Assembly (NCBI GenBank): GCA_963853835.1
Contig: OY970827.1
Coordinates: 79,873,234 to 79,937,233 of the forward strand
From: Calendula officinalis
Lineage: Eukaryota > Streptophyta > Magnoliopsida > Asterales > Asteraceae
Length of the DNA: 64,000 nucleotides
Direction: 5' to 3'
Positions 1 through 12,512 of the stretch are shown in pieces; position 1 is the stretch's first letter; each line of letters begins with the position of its first letter. Below the pieces are notes generated by a model that worked only from the letters and a program-made list of their open reading frames with translations, did not search any database and was not told the DNA's origin. A program made the translations under genes and the position numbers.

Positions 1-261
1 TACTTTTGTTCATAGTTTACACCTAATTTTTATTTTTATTTTGTTGCCCACATTTTTTACTTTCCTTCACATATTGTTTTACTTGATTTCCTATTTAACC
101 ACCACATGAAACAATTGGTTATTCATTACATGACATCTTAAGTACTTTTTCATCTCCAATAGATTGTTTTACTTAACCTCGTGAAAAATCACTCCCACCT
201 AAAATGTATGATAAATCGGTAAATAGTCTTTTGTGTATCACATGAAAATTCCTCGGGGATG

Positions 262-303
262 AAAATTCCACGCGGCATCGCGCGGGGTAAGAAAAACTAC
301 TAG
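262..303 (+). mobile_element. Helitron-like 3' terminus
   Basis: A GC-rich imperfect hairpin (CCACGCG...CGCGCGG, about 269-286) lies some 13 bases before CTAG at 300-303, followed by T. Helitrons end in CTRR after a short hairpin and insert between A and T. No matching 5' end (TC...) was identified, so the element length is unknown. Confidence 0.4.
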
Positions 304-720
304 TTTAATACATTTTTTAAATAAAGTAAAAGTTTGGACTTTATATAATGTGTTTATGGCATGTTTTAGAGTATTTATCAAAAAATTTGGAGTGCATAAT
401 CGGAGTTCTTGGATGATGTATACTTAGTGATGATTTTGTACACCATTTAAAAATTGTATATACCAGTATTCTGATATATTAACTAGAAAAGGGAAGTATT
501 TATATAAAATTAGAGAAAAAGATTGTGCGAAATAATAAAGATTCGGAAGGAAGTACGAAAGAACTAGCAGTTGCCGTTATATGTAGCATCAGCATCTATC
601 TACTTTACTTCAACTTGGAATTTTTGCTTTTTATGGTGTGATGGACTGACGGCGTTACTGACAAAAGGATACCCCTTAATCTTAATCTACACCCCCAAAA
701 TATAATGTACATTATTCCAA

Positions 721-888
721 AGATTTATTTATTTATTTTTTTTAACCGGCAAATATTACATATGTTAGTGGTTAGAAATTAATATCACCTAGTTAAAATA
801 TACTTTTGCCAGAGTTTGAACCCATGATCACCTAGGAAAAATCCCCCCAAGACAAGCTTGGTGGCCAAGTGAGCTAGCCCACTTGGTT
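721..888 (-). mobile_element. tRNA-derived SINE, minus strand
   Basis: Read on the minus strand, this has a pol III box A-like start (ctagctcacttggcc), a box B-like GGTTCAAACTC, and an A-rich tail (the T run near 732-743). It is flanked by a perfect 10-base target duplication, attattccaa, at 711-720 and 889-898. A 5'-truncated relative lies at 44463-44552. The duplication and A tail make a SINE much more likely than a tRNA gene; no cloverleaf is evident. Confidence 0.75.
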
Positions 889-1232
889 ATTATTCCAATG
901 AATTATATATAATATAAATTATATTACCTATATATTTTTGTAACAATAAATGTTTAATCTTCTGTCCCAACAGAGCTGGAATAATAACGAGTTCAATTAT
1001 TTGTTGTTTTTTAAACGGCTAATTAGTAAGTTAGTGGTTCAAATTTAGACAATGACATTCATAAGGGGCAATATGTCTTTCCTCGAACCCTCCATCAATG
1101 AGGAATAAACTCCACCAACTATTCACCTGAGGAAAAAGTCTTCAGCAAAACTCTAATCTGAGACCTTGTGAAAGAAAACCCCCGTTGTTTAGAATATTAA
1201 ATATAATATACATATGGTTGAATTGACCTTGT

Positions 1233-1812
1233 AACCAGTCGTGTTCACTATTCGGATATAACCGGATTGTCCAAATGGACAATTTGGATTGGATCATTTG
1301 GATTGGTTTTTTGATTTTATGGATCGGTTTGGACTTAAACTTAGTTTGGTTTTCGGATTGGATATTGTTTCCATTGTAAAATCCGGATTGTCCAAAAAAT
1401 CCAAATAGTAATATACATATGTTTAAATATAAATATATATCCAATAATTCTAGCTCAATTCCAAAAAATCAAATATCTATGATTCTATGGACTATATATG
1501 AAAATTAACATAATATCGCATGGTTTGAAATGTCACAAGCTAGCTGTGAATTAGATTTGTTTTTATATATAAAGTAATTTTTTTTTTTTTTTGAATTCTA
1601 CATATTAAATATAATATTAGTTATGTTATATATTTTTGTAGTCTTGTGAGGTATATTAAGAAAAAAAACGGTTTGATCCGGACAAAACCAAACTAACCAA
1701 ATTGTAATTTGGTTCGGATCGGTTTGTATTTAAATTAGTTTGGACGGTTCGTTTTGAACATTTAAAATCCAAAAACTATTTGGATTCACCTATTTAGTTC
1801 GGATATATCCAA
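1233..1812. mobile_element. hAT-like non-autonomous element (degraded)
   Basis: The ends carry the pattern GTTCACTATTCGGATATAAC on the left and ATACCCCTA on the right, with repeated subterminal CCGGATTGTCC and CCAAAT motifs. The left end closely matches the reverse complement of the right end of the better-preserved hAT element at 49555-50231. No target duplication was seen and there is no transposase ORF. Confidence 0.5.
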
Positions 1813-2403
1813 ATATCCAAACGAATACCCCTATTTGTAACTAGAGTAAATTACTCATATATTCTAATAGTTGGGTTAAAATTTTCTTTTAATCTTTTAA
1901 TTTGAAATTACATGGATCTATCTTTTTTTTTTCATAAAGATTTATCATTGATGGTTTTTTTTTTAGAAGTGAACGTTTGTTGATAACCTTAACTACACTC
2001 ATGTACAAAGAGCGAGCATAGATATATATTAAAGTCATGGTAAATCATTTTCTTCTTTAATAATTTTAAATACTCACAATGAAATTATCCTACTTGTTTA
2101 ACATCCATTTAATATCCAAAAAAAATACCGCAGATTAATCACATTTTTTTAAAAAGGAAAAAAACAATTTAACGTATGTTAAACTGATGTCGCCAGGTTA
2201 TTCAATGCCACCACCAGTGTGGTTTAGCGAGTTTTGGTGGCGTCATATGAGCTTTGGTGTGCCTTTAACATCGCACACCGAGAGTTCTAAATATTTTATC
2301 TATGTTTCTATTTTGATCATTGTTAACTCATTAAATATATAATAAATTACAAGAATGATTCTTAATGATTTGAGCAAAATTTAGATCTAGTTCTTTTAAC
2401 TTA

Positions 2404-2527
2404 CCAAAGGGCAATTGATCTAGTGGTAAGATGTTTATTTCTCATCCTTGAAGTTGAGGGTTTAAGTTCCATGTGGATATCGGTGGAATTTAGGAGTAGA
2501 TTAAGATTTACCGTTAAAAAAAAGTTA
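2404..2527 (+). mobile_element. tRNA-derived SINE, plus strand
   Basis: Box A-like gatctagtggtaag is followed about 40 bases later by box B-like gggtttaagttcc, and the element ends in an A run. A perfect 10-base target duplication, ttttaactta, flanks it at 2394-2403 and 2528-2537. It differs in sequence from the SINE at 721-888, so it is a second family. Confidence 0.75.
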
Positions 2528-2976
2528 TTTTAACTTAGGGTGAAATTTAACTCAAACCATAAAAAAGCATGTAATTTATTCTTGTAACTATTAGCCAAAA
2601 CTAAACTATAATTAATATAATTATTAAATATAATAAAACATTCAATATATTATTTTCTTCAACATTGAAGTTGATTATAAAATAAGAAAAATATAAACAT
2701 AATTTTATTATGCCAAATTGTATATTGTGAAATAATAGTTTTATTTCACCTTACTTTAAATTTAAAATGTTTATGGTAACGAATATTAAATTGTATTTTT
2801 AAAAGAAATAAAAGAACCTAGTACGGAGTAAAAGATACACCCGACGTTGGCCACACCTAACCTGGGTTTGAATAGTTTCTTTACTAAGAGGAAATAATTT
2901 ATTAAAAGTTTTGTTAACTAATATTTCTTTGTTGTCTTTAATAAATCAATTTATGCATAAATTATTTGTGTTTTAA

Positions 2977-3324
2977 GGGGGTGTTTGTGAAAATTTATTT
3001 AAAAAAATTGTGTTCATTAACTTATTCAAGTTAATAAACTTTTGTTAAATAAAGTGTTTGGAAGAGTTTTATAATTTTATCGTAAAATGACTAAAAATGA
3101 CAGCTTTAGTAAGTTAATAAGCTCAATTATTTGGTTTAGTTGAGCTTATATAAAAAATATTTGATTGATGAGAGTAAGGAGATGAAAATCTTAAATAAGC
3201 TCATAATCCCCTCTACATTAACTTATTTAAAACCCCTTAAATAAGTTTATAAGCATAAACTTATAACTCCAACCAAACACTTAATAATATTTTATTAAAT
3301 TTAAGAACTCTACTAAACACCCCC
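2977..3324. mobile_element. MITE with GGGGGTGTTTG ends
   Basis: Inverted ends GGGGGTGTTTG and TAAACACCCCC bound a 348-base AT-rich element, with TTAA directly outside both ends (2973-2976 and 3325-3328). There is no ORF. The terminal sequence and TTA/TTAA target fit Tourist (PIF/Harbinger) type MITEs. Confidence 0.7.
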
Positions 3325-3580
3325 TTAATAATTACAAGTTGAGTCGGGCAAATTTGATAACTATAGTGTTAAAACCTATAATACAAATTTAAATATATCG
3401 TAGATTAGTAGTTGTCTAAAATGACCTTCTTTTTTTTATGGTAAAAAGGAGCACCCTGAGAGCTTCGGTATTATCATCACCCTCAACCGAGACATCCAAA
3501 ACTGCTTAAATATATTTTTTCAAATTAAGTCGTCATATGTCAACTTGTAAGCTCCTATTACCTATATTGTAATTTTAATA

Positions 3581-3895
3581 CTTCCTCCAATTCAAAATAA
3601 GTGATACACTTTCTTTATTGGGGTGATTCAAAATAAGTGATACACTTTGAAAAATTACCTTATTTGGCAAAAAAAAGTGGGACTCTCACCCACTAACTAT
3701 TTACTTTAATAAAGTGAAATGACATCTTTACCCTTACTTTTTACTTTTAAACACCATTAACTCCACTTTATTAAAAAAGTGTGGGACTCAATCCCCAACT
3801 AGCCATCCAATTAATCTAAATTAACAATCATTATAATATTTTGCCTCAAAAACCATGAAACTTAAAGTGTATCACTTATTTTGAATCGGAGGAAG
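3581..3895. mobile_element. Stowaway-type MITE
   Basis: Inverted ends CTTCCTCCAATTCAAAATAA and TTATTTTGAATCGGAGGAAG flank an AT-rich 315-base core. TA dinucleotides lie directly outside both ends, as expected for Tc1/mariner target duplication. The sequence aagtgatacacttt is repeated near both ends. No ORF. Confidence 0.75.
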
Positions 3896-4545
3896 TAGTT
3901 CAAATGTCATTAAAATAGGAATACCTAAGTGGTGAGCGGTTTTAGAAATGTTATAAGAGATAAAATTAGTTAAAAAAGATTTTTTTCCCCTCAAAATAAG
4001 CTTGCGAGATCATACGACTTGATTTTCTTTTGTGATTGTGTGACTTTGGATTTTTTTGTGGTGACTCAGATTTTTTTGTGCTACGAAACTATTCTTTAAA
4101 CGATAGGTGTATGCTTAGACTATTTTTTGTGCGACCAGATTATTTTTGTTTGACTAAAGGATATTTGTCAAATTTTTATACGGAGTCGCACACGATCGCA
4201 CAATTATTTTGGGAAGATTTGAAAGTCTTGAGAATTTTAAATGTTATTAGCTATTTGTTTGGAAATCACTTATACTAAAATTTTAGAGCTATTTCGCTAA
4301 TTAATAGACTAAAAATCATAAGATACAGATAAAATTTATAGATTAATTTGTGTGTGGAATTGTAGATGTTAAAAATGAAGGTATATAAATTAAATATGTA
4401 AATTAACGAGCAATGTAGGTCACGCGCGTTGCAGCGTGGTTTTAAAACATTCATTTCTTAGGTTGAATATAAAATTTTACTTTTATTTAATTTGATATTT
4501 TGATTTTGTATTTATGATCAAAACTTTATAGCATCGTATTATATA

Positions 4546-4858
4546 CTTCCTCCGTATCAAAGTAAGTGACACACTTTTCATTTTGGGGTGTATCAAAATA
4601 AGTGACACACTTTGAAAACTTTCCTTATTTGGTAAAAATAGTGGGACCTATACCCACTACCTATCCACTTTAATAAAGTAAAATTACCCTTATACCCTTA
4701 TTTTTACTTTTAAAACTCATTAATATCACTTTATTCAAGGAAAGTGGGACCTATTCTCCACTAACTATGTACTTTAATATATTTTAACCCCTACTTTAAT
4801 CTTTTACCTCAAAAAACATGTAAGCCAGTTTGTGTCACTTATTTTGATACGGAGGAAG
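4546..4858. mobile_element. Stowaway-type MITE, second copy
   Basis: Same family as 3581-3895: CTTCCTCCGTATCAAAGTAA at the left, the matching inverse GATACGGAGGAAG at the right, TA outside both ends, about 313 bases. No coding potential. Confidence 0.75.
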
Positions 4859-4869
4859 TAATAGTAATA

Positions 4870-5195
4870 ATATTAACATCAATCAATTATTTAGTCCAAT
4901 CATTTTAAATAATGTGGATCATCTTCAGAAATTTTGAATCATTATCAAAAAAATATTTCCTCATAAATATCTAAAATTTCTGACCATGATCCAGAAATTT
5001 TAAAATGATTGGTTGACAATTATCTTTACAGTACTTACTAATTTTGGATTATTTTCAGAAATTTTGGATTATTGTCAAAAAATGTTCCTCATAAAGATCC
5101 AAAATCTCTGACAATAATCCAAAATTCTTAAAATGATTAGTTGATAATTGTCATCGCAGTCCTCATCAATTTTTAAGTACTCACCGGATCCTAAC
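4870..5195. repeat. Palindromic AT-rich repeat ending in a CCGGATC-type terminus
   Basis: Direct and inverted copies of CAGAAATTTTG / CAAAATTTCTG-type motifs separated by short spacers make this region able to fold on itself. Its right end (gtcctcat...tactcaccggatc) resembles the right end of the element at 31543-31886, so it is probably another degraded member of that family. No ORF is present. Confidence 0.4.
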
Positions 5196-6049
5196 CCTTT
5201 ATAATTTTAACTTTAAAACTTATATAAAATAAAACAAAAGTACAAAACCATGGTAAAATTTCATTCATAAAATATTAAATAAAAAATCTAAAACAAAGGA
5301 ATTCTTATAGACATAATACTTTATAAGATTTATCAAAACGTATATTTTCTTTTTTATAATTTTGATATATTTATGCGCTTTATAAAATAATGGAAAAAAC
5401 AGAAGTATTGTAATTTCAAAAACATTTTTATTAGTAGATTTTTTAAACACTAAATATTTGTTTTTGTCTATAATATCGTTTTACTTAATAATAAAAAATA
5501 ACTTTTAGATAATTAAAATAATTAATGATAATGATTAGAATGAAATAAATAAGGTGATAATTAAATGAAAATGATTAAAAAAATGAATAAAGGGGTCTGC
5601 CAAGTTTCGTGTTATCCTTTCAAAGTTTCACCTCTTGATCAACTTATCTCTATATATTATTATTATTTTTATTATTGCATAATTTACCAACCCATCCATA
5701 ATTTAGGGGGTGTCTATAAACTTGCAAAAACTCCGTTATTTTTTTCAACCCCGTTTAGAAAACGTAATGAACAGTAGTTTATGAATGAAGAAAATCCACC
5801 ACTACACGAGCATGTTGTTTGCGTAATGTTTCTTTGTATTATAAATCATCTTTGCCACGATAACTCATTAATCCCTTTCTAAAAATAATATTTTTATAAT
5901 ATTTGTGTGAACAGTAACTCTTGAATGCCTTTTGTATTATAAGGGAAATAGTTTTAAAAAGATATATTTAATGTACTAACCATTACTAATTCAGCTATTA
6001 GATTATATATTTATAACTTGACTATAATTATATTTATTGTTAAAGAGAA

Positions 6050-6216
6050 TTATCACCACTATCACATACCACCTACCATCACACACTACTCTGACTCACC
6101 ATCACTATCATCACCATCAACCACCATCACTACTGCCACCATTATCAACCAATCATTCACCGCAAAATATAGTTACAAAATATCGGCTATCATACTGTGC
6201 ATATACCCTTTTAAGT
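6050..6216 (+). mobile_element. Degraded Helitron-like 3' region
   Basis: Rich in CACCATCAC-type motifs and followed by gcaaaatatagttacaaaat; it is a diverged copy of 8990-9130, which ends in an intact hairpin plus CTAG. Here the terminal hairpin is lost. The small overlapping open frames are low-complexity and not considered genes. Confidence 0.35.
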
Positions 6217-6771
6217 TTGTTAAAATGAAGATATGTTAAAAGAAGAAAATCTAACCGACTAATTTATGATTTATAAGTAACTTGATTAGTTCGGTTTGCC
6301 AACTGTAATCCACATAGATGATTTCCTTGCTTCTCATAATAACAGAATTAAAAAATTCATAACATCACTAAATTTTATATATATATTTTTTTTGAAACGG
6401 CAAAAAAGGGAAATCCCGCCTTAGAGAAAGGAAATTACATATTTAGTGACGATAGAGTATCAAATATTGGATTACAAAGAATATAAATTATGGAGGGGCT
6501 ATGGCTATAGGTGGGGTGTATCGAGGAAGGTACTCTGGGGGATGGGATAGTGATAACGTCATGCTGACTATCGCTTCTAATGATTAACTAATACTTTTTA
6601 GGGCAAATTAGTCTTCTCATCCGTCTTTTTATAAGCTAAATCTCATAGCGACCAAATTACAAAGATGGCATTCACCGTCTACCTACATCAAGACTCTCCA
6701 AATTATTTGCATTTTCAACATTTAATCTGAAAATCCTAACAAAATTTAGAGTTAATTATAAAAATCATCTA

Positions 6772-8281
6772 CTTCTTCCGTCCCACACAAAACTTCACAT
6801 TTCATCCTAAATTTTTGTCTCACAAAAAACTTCTTATTTCTTATATTTAATGGGTTCCACATATGTTGTGCTTGTACAACATATGTTGTAATGTGTATAA
6901 TACTATATATGTCTTTGTTGTTCATAATACATTTACTACATGTTTTTTTAAATAGAACAAGCACAATGCTAAAAAAATAGGAAAATAAAAATGTTTTCAA
7001 AGTACAGTGAGGTTTATTAGTTACTTGCAAAGGATAGGAGTCTAGGGGTGTGCATTTCGGATTATCTGAAATTTCGGATATCCGATTTTCGGATAGTGGA
7101 TTTTCGCTATCCGAATCCAAATCCGAAATTTTGGATATCGAAATTCGGATATCCGAAATTTCTGATACGGATATCGAATAATCCAAAATATCTGAAAATC
7201 CGAAGTTTCGTCATTCGTTGAATGATATTACCAGCAAATTAAGTTAATTAGCGCAATTATTTTAATATTTATAAATTAAAAATAAGATCTTTAGCTGTAT
7301 GGAACCTAAACCTATCATAAGATCTTTAGCTATATGGTACCTAAACCTATCATATACATATTAATATAGGCACTATATTCGATTTACAATACGGAAACAT
7401 GGAGCACAAATATTTGTTATAGATCAAATCATCACCAAAGTATCATTAAGAACAAATAAACGACTAAAGAACTACAATATAAGTGGTTGCTTTTGTGGCA
7501 GGCTTTGCTAACATATCGGTGTACTCTTGATATTAAATAATATTCTTTTAAATAAAAAAAATTGACAAAAAATCGGATACCGGATATCCGAAATATCCGA
7601 AAATTCGTAATATTGGTATCCGAATCCGAATCTGAAGATTTGGATATCCGAAATTTTGGATATCCGAATTTTAGGATAATTACGGATCGGATTTTAGATA
7701 TTTTTTTTAAATTTTCAGATACCGGATATATTTGAACACCCCTAGATAGGACAACAATATCCAATGCATAAACCGCTAAAAATGAGGTAGAAAAAAAAAA
7801 CAAATGAACAACAAAATTACAACTATTATTTTCGTAAAATAGACAATTCTAGCTAAATTTGTTATCTATGTTACATACTTAATGATAACTAAATAAATTC
7901 TAGTAATAACAAACTTCAATTCGTTATCCAACTCAATATTTATATATGCAACATTTTCTAAAGAAAAAATTCCAATTTCAGATTTAGCTCATCCTTGTTT
8001 AATTTAATTAAAATTAGATTTGCATTTAAATAAAAAATTCATGATTATCATTATTTATTTTTAACACAATTTCATAAAATTTGTCTTTTTTTACTATGAT
8101 TTGAAATTGAAAAGTAAATAACATTTAAAACTTATACATTAAAATAGATATTCTTAATTTCTTATTATGATCAAAATAATATTAATATCTATTATGTAAA
8201 CTTCTTTTCAGATGTAATCATATGAATTTTGTTACATTAATAAAAAAGGAAAGATGGACAAAAAAATTGGGACGGAGAGAG
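6772..8281. mobile_element. Mariner/Stowaway-like element interrupted by an hAT-like element
   Basis: The ends CTTCTTCCGTCCCA and TGGGACGGAGAGAG are inverted repeats, and TA flanks both sides (6770-6771 and 8282-8283). The 1.5-kb interior has no intact transposase and is split by a second element at 7043-7744, so the insertion order can be read: mariner-like first, hAT-like later. Confidence 0.55.
7043..7744. mobile_element. hAT-like non-autonomous element with GGATATCCGAA subterminal repeats
   Basis: It starts TAGGGGTGTGCA and ends TTTGAACACCCCTA, with many copies of GGATATCCGAAATTT-type motifs near both ends in both orientations. Gatagga occurs outside both ends (7033-7039 and 7745-7751), an imperfect candidate for an 8-base duplication. 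Open frames inside are translations of the repeats, not genes. Confidence 0.55.
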
Positions 8282-8989
8282 TATTAACTTAACCGGCGCA
8301 CTTTAGCCAAAAACTGTTCACAGTGCAGTTTTAGCTATGACAACGGTATATAAGAGGAATATTTTGGAAACTTTTCATTTGTAATACCGTGTATAATTTG
8401 TTTCACAATTACTTTTATTTTTTTATATTTTCTAAATGAATTTTTTTTTTTGTTATTACCTTTATTAAATAGGAACTACATTTTCTATATATATTTTATC
8501 AACTAATACTCAAGATGCATGCATAACATGTTGGTCAACAATCTAGTCAGTGATAAAAATAAAAATCCATTTTTTTTCAGTTTTTAGATGTCCAAAATAC
8601 CTGAAAATTTTAAAAATTACTATCAAAATCGGAATCTCAAATATCCGAATTTTCAGATAATACTGGATCGGATATGTTCAGATATAGGATATCGAAATCT
8701 AGTAAGTGATACATGTCAAAATGAAAAAAACTTTATGAGGAGAGAAAAAAACAAACACATGTCTTCATCTTACTACTTACTAATGCATTTAGGACTACCA
8801 TATTTAGGAATTTTAAGGAGCTTCTTAATTTTAAGTTTAAGGAGATTTCCACTTTTAGTAACTTCTACAACTAAATTAAAATCAAATAATAAAGAACACA
8901 AGACCTCCTCTAAGTAGTCACTATGTGTTAACCAATTGCTATAAATGAAACTTTATACCAATCCTGCAAAAACAAATTAGAAGAAGCTG

Positions 8990-9130
8990 TATATCATCGC
9001 TACCCTCACAATCACTACCAAACACACCACCGAACACACCATCACTACTGCCACCATCGCAAATCACTATCGTTATCGCAAAATATAGTTATAGGGTATC
9101 CGCCACCGTATTGCGCGGGTACCCTGCTAG
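8990..9130 (+). mobile_element. Helitron 3' end
   Basis: A CACCATCAC-rich stretch is followed by a GC-rich hairpin-like segment (ccgccaccgtattgcgcggg, about 9100-9119) and then CTAG at 9127-9130 with T next. These are the marks of a Helitron 3' end. The 5' terminus could not be placed. Confidence 0.45.
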
Positions 9131-9254
9131 TATCTTTAATAGATACATGAATTAAGTATAGAATATTTGCATAGATATTAAATAGAAAGTATAATTATGT
9201 ATCATATAAACTTTCAAACACTCATTAATTCTCACACAATAACTCAGACTATAT

Positions 9255-9371
9255 ATTTTTTTTAATGGCAACTAATTACTCCACTTTGTCCCGTCAGGAT
9301 TTGAATTAATGACCTTTAGGTCATAGGTAATATCATATACATTAAATACTACTAGGTTATAAGGCCTTAAG
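9255..9371 (-). mobile_element. SINE, minus strand
   Basis: On the minus strand it has a box A-like start, a box B-like ATTCAAATCC and an A-rich tail (T run at the left end). Long, slightly diverged direct repeats, taactcagactatata and taacccagactacata, flank it, consistent with an older target duplication. No tRNA fold is apparent. Confidence 0.55.
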
Positions 9372-10192
9372 TAACCCAGACTACATACACTTCATTTTCA
9401 TGTATATATATATACGCTATTCACATATATTTATCTACCCACTTTTGTAAGTGACGACAATAATTTTTGAAATATGATTCTATACCACTTTATGCTCGTA
9501 AACTATGTATAATAGAATTGTATAACTTCATACAACACATCAACAAACCAACACGGTTGGTCCTGATATTTCAGAGGCCCTATACAATTTATCAAATAGA
9601 CCCTAAAGCTTATATATTAAAAATCTTTAAAATGAAATTATGAAATTTCTTTTATGTGTTCCCCGGTTAAAAACATTAAAAAAAAAAGCCTTGTAACCTT
9701 ATATTTTTCACCTTATACTATAAAACTAAATCAAATAGTATCAACACAAATTATTTGCAGTAAACATATGATTAATGATCTTATGTTAAGATAAGATGAG
9801 GATGAATAAATCAAATGACTACATATGAAAACACTTCCAACTAACAAAAGCATCGTGGGAATATGAAAACACTTTCACTATTATTTGGGATTATGGAAAT
9901 ATAAACATTGGGCTTTACAGTAAAATCATTTTAAATTAATAAGGCCGGGGCTTGATAAATCTATTAATTTAAAAAATTATTAATTTATCGATAACTTAAT
10001 AATTATTAATTTAAAGAGTCGAACGTGTTTAATGTTTTTACTTAAACAAGTTTGACATATGACTTTTAAATGACTTTAAATTAATAAGATGCATATCAAC
10101 AATGTAATGAACTATCAAGTGAAAATAAAGCATGTTCGGAGATTCATAATTTAGAAGAAGTTGTGGGTACTACTTATGAGAACAATGCAAAG

Positions 10193-10405
10193 GATGACGA
10201 CGAGGATGATACAGTGTGTTTGGAGCCTGTTACGTGAAATGATGCACTTATGGCGTCGAACACTCTTCACAACTTTAGGATACAATACTAAAATACAACA
10301 TCTGAGCTATTGGATGCAATAAAAAAAATTAAAGACGAGCTCCAAATAAACTTGAACTTTAAAGGAAAACAAACAACTATTGAATCATATTTCAATAGAC
10401 TGTAA
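10193..10405 (+). pseudogene. Pogo/Tigger-like transposase remnant (C-terminus)
   Basis: One frame reads through an acidic DDED-type stretch, then a DALMASNTLHNFRIQY segment, then ELLDAIKKIKDEL, and finishes with a KGKQTTIESYFNRL-like end before a stop. The terminal KQTTI-SYF pattern is typical of the C-termini of plant Tigger/pogo (CENP-B-related) transposases. Two in-frame stops interrupt it. AT-rich flanks with repeated taatttaaagag motifs (near 10007 and 10590) could be the decayed element ends. Confidence 0.5.
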
Positions 10406-11148
10406 TATATTTTTTCAATTTCTATGAATTATTAATTTATGATTTTCTTAAGACCGAAAATTATAAAGGGATCTCCGAAAAAAATTATTATCTTATTATT
10501 TTATCGATTTTTTTAAAATTTTACACTAGTCCAAGTTGGGACCAGACAAATTTATTATTTTAGAGAGTTTATTAATTTACCGATTATTAATTTAAAGAGA
10601 TTTTACTTCATATACATTTTGGGCCTTATGCAAGGGAATCCCTTGAACTTTGACTAAGATGTTTGACAGTTCTTTTTATTGGTGTTTTGCCATGAATTAA
10701 AGTACTGTTATGAATAATATTGACTCGTATTTGAAGTTGACTAAGTTGGGTGTATGTTATGACGTTAAAAAAGAAAATATAGTGACCAACAAAATGAATA
10801 TATGATTTTAGTTTTTGTTACGAGACTCAGGTGGTCAAGGAATATATCCCTCGTTCTTGTATCGTGTGCTTTATTTGACTGCACTACTGAAGGCAAAATA
10901 ACTTTGACCTGATCCGAATCTCATCGAATATTTGGGTATTCTTCTTCGATCCAAACTCAGTTTACTGTTTTAGTAACCTTGATTCATTGCCCCAAATTGA
11001 ATCCAACAATTTACAATGGCAAGCAGCAGATGCGATAATTATTAGGGCATTCTTGCGCTCTGCAAATTCTACTGAAATTAGTTAAAAATTAGTCATGATA
11101 TTGTGTACGATTTGAGATATATTTAATATAGCATTGGATCAAGGAGTG

Positions 11149-12457
11149 ATGGAGTCGAAAATGGATCAGTATGAGATGATGGAGCAAATCGGGCGTGGTG
11201 CTTTTGGTGCTGCTATTCTCGTTAATCACAAATCGGAAAAAACCAAGTATTTGTGTTTCACTTCTCTTTTTCTATATATATATGATTTCGAATTAGGTTT
11301 TGATTGAATCTATATGTTACTTAACAATGCAGATATGTTTTGAAGAAGATTCGTCTTGCTAGACAGACTGAAAGGTGCAGAAGATCTGCTCATCAAGAGG
11401 TTAGTTAATTTATTAGGCTATTTTGGGAATGTTGTTCTTGATTGTGGTACAATTATTTGATGTTTAGATGGCTCTAATTGCACGGATTCAGCATCCGTTT
11501 ATTGTTGAGTTTAAAGAAGCATGGGTTGAGAAGGTTAGAAGCAAATGCTATTGGAGATTTATGGATATTATATTAGTTTGATGATTTGTATATTTGATCT
11601 TAATTTTGTTGATTTGATCTGAATTTAGGGTTGCTATGTTTGCATTGTTACTGGATATTGTGAAGGTGGTGACATGTAAGTTGCTAGAGAAACAAACCTC
11701 TTTTTAATTTAATCTTTTAATCTGACAATTAAAATGATCCATGAACAGTGCTGAATTGATGAAAAAGTCACCCAACCAATACTTTCCCGAGGAGGTATTA
11801 TCATTGTTTCATTTCTAATTTTCTATGCTTTAATGGTAATTACTAGGGTTTTGATTGTTGACAATATTGCCTTAACAGAAACTCTGCAAGTGGTTTACTC
11901 AGATATTATTGGCGGTTGAATATCTGCATTCAAATTATGTTCTACATAGGGACTTGAAAGTATGTAATGTAATAATATATATTCTCTGAATGCTTAAATT
12001 TTTATTGACTCTTATGACATCATATCTCCAGTGTTCGAATATTTTCCTTACCAAAGATCAAAATGTTCGTCTTGGTGACTTTGGACTTGCTAAGACTTTG
12101 AAGGCCGATGACTTGGCATCTTCGGTATGTTTTTTATATTCATATATCTACTTATTTCTATATATTTATTTTTAAGTTGTGAGTATGATTTTTATTTAAA
12201 TTTTGGTTTATTAGCTCGTATGCAACTAATTATTTTATATTTCAGGTGGTCGGGACACCAAATTACATGTGTCCCGAACTGCTTGCAGATATTCCTTATG
12301 GTTTCAAATCAGATATATGGTCCCTAGGTACCTCATTCTCTCTTAAACTATATATATTGCACGTGTTTGTTGTTTTTCATATCTACTTATTTTTTTTGTT
12401 TAATTAGGTTGTTGTATGTACGAAATGGCTGCTCATCGTCCAGCTTTTAAAGCTTTT

Positions 12458-12512
<55 letters not shown>

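Larger units (their letters stand above)
1..11148. other. Gene-free, transposon-rich intergenic block
   Basis: No intact protein gene or RNA gene is supported here. The stretch is AT-rich and contains SINEs, MITEs, hAT-like and mariner-like elements, Helitron-like ends and a pogo-like transposase remnant, listed separately. The parts between them (for example 304-710, 1813-2393, 5200-6050, 8282-8990, 9390-10190) show only short open frames with no recognisable domain. The last 250 bases or so (about 10900-11148) probably belong to the promoter and 5' leader of the NEK kinase gene. Confidence 0.7.

Noticed and set aside
781..860. Box B-like GGTTCAAACTC suggesting a tRNA gene
   Set aside because: No cloverleaf; the A tail and 10-base target duplication show a SINE.
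6018..6239. His/Thr-rich open frames in the CACCATCAC region
   Set aside because: Low-complexity translation of a Helitron-like end; both overlapping frames look equally biased.
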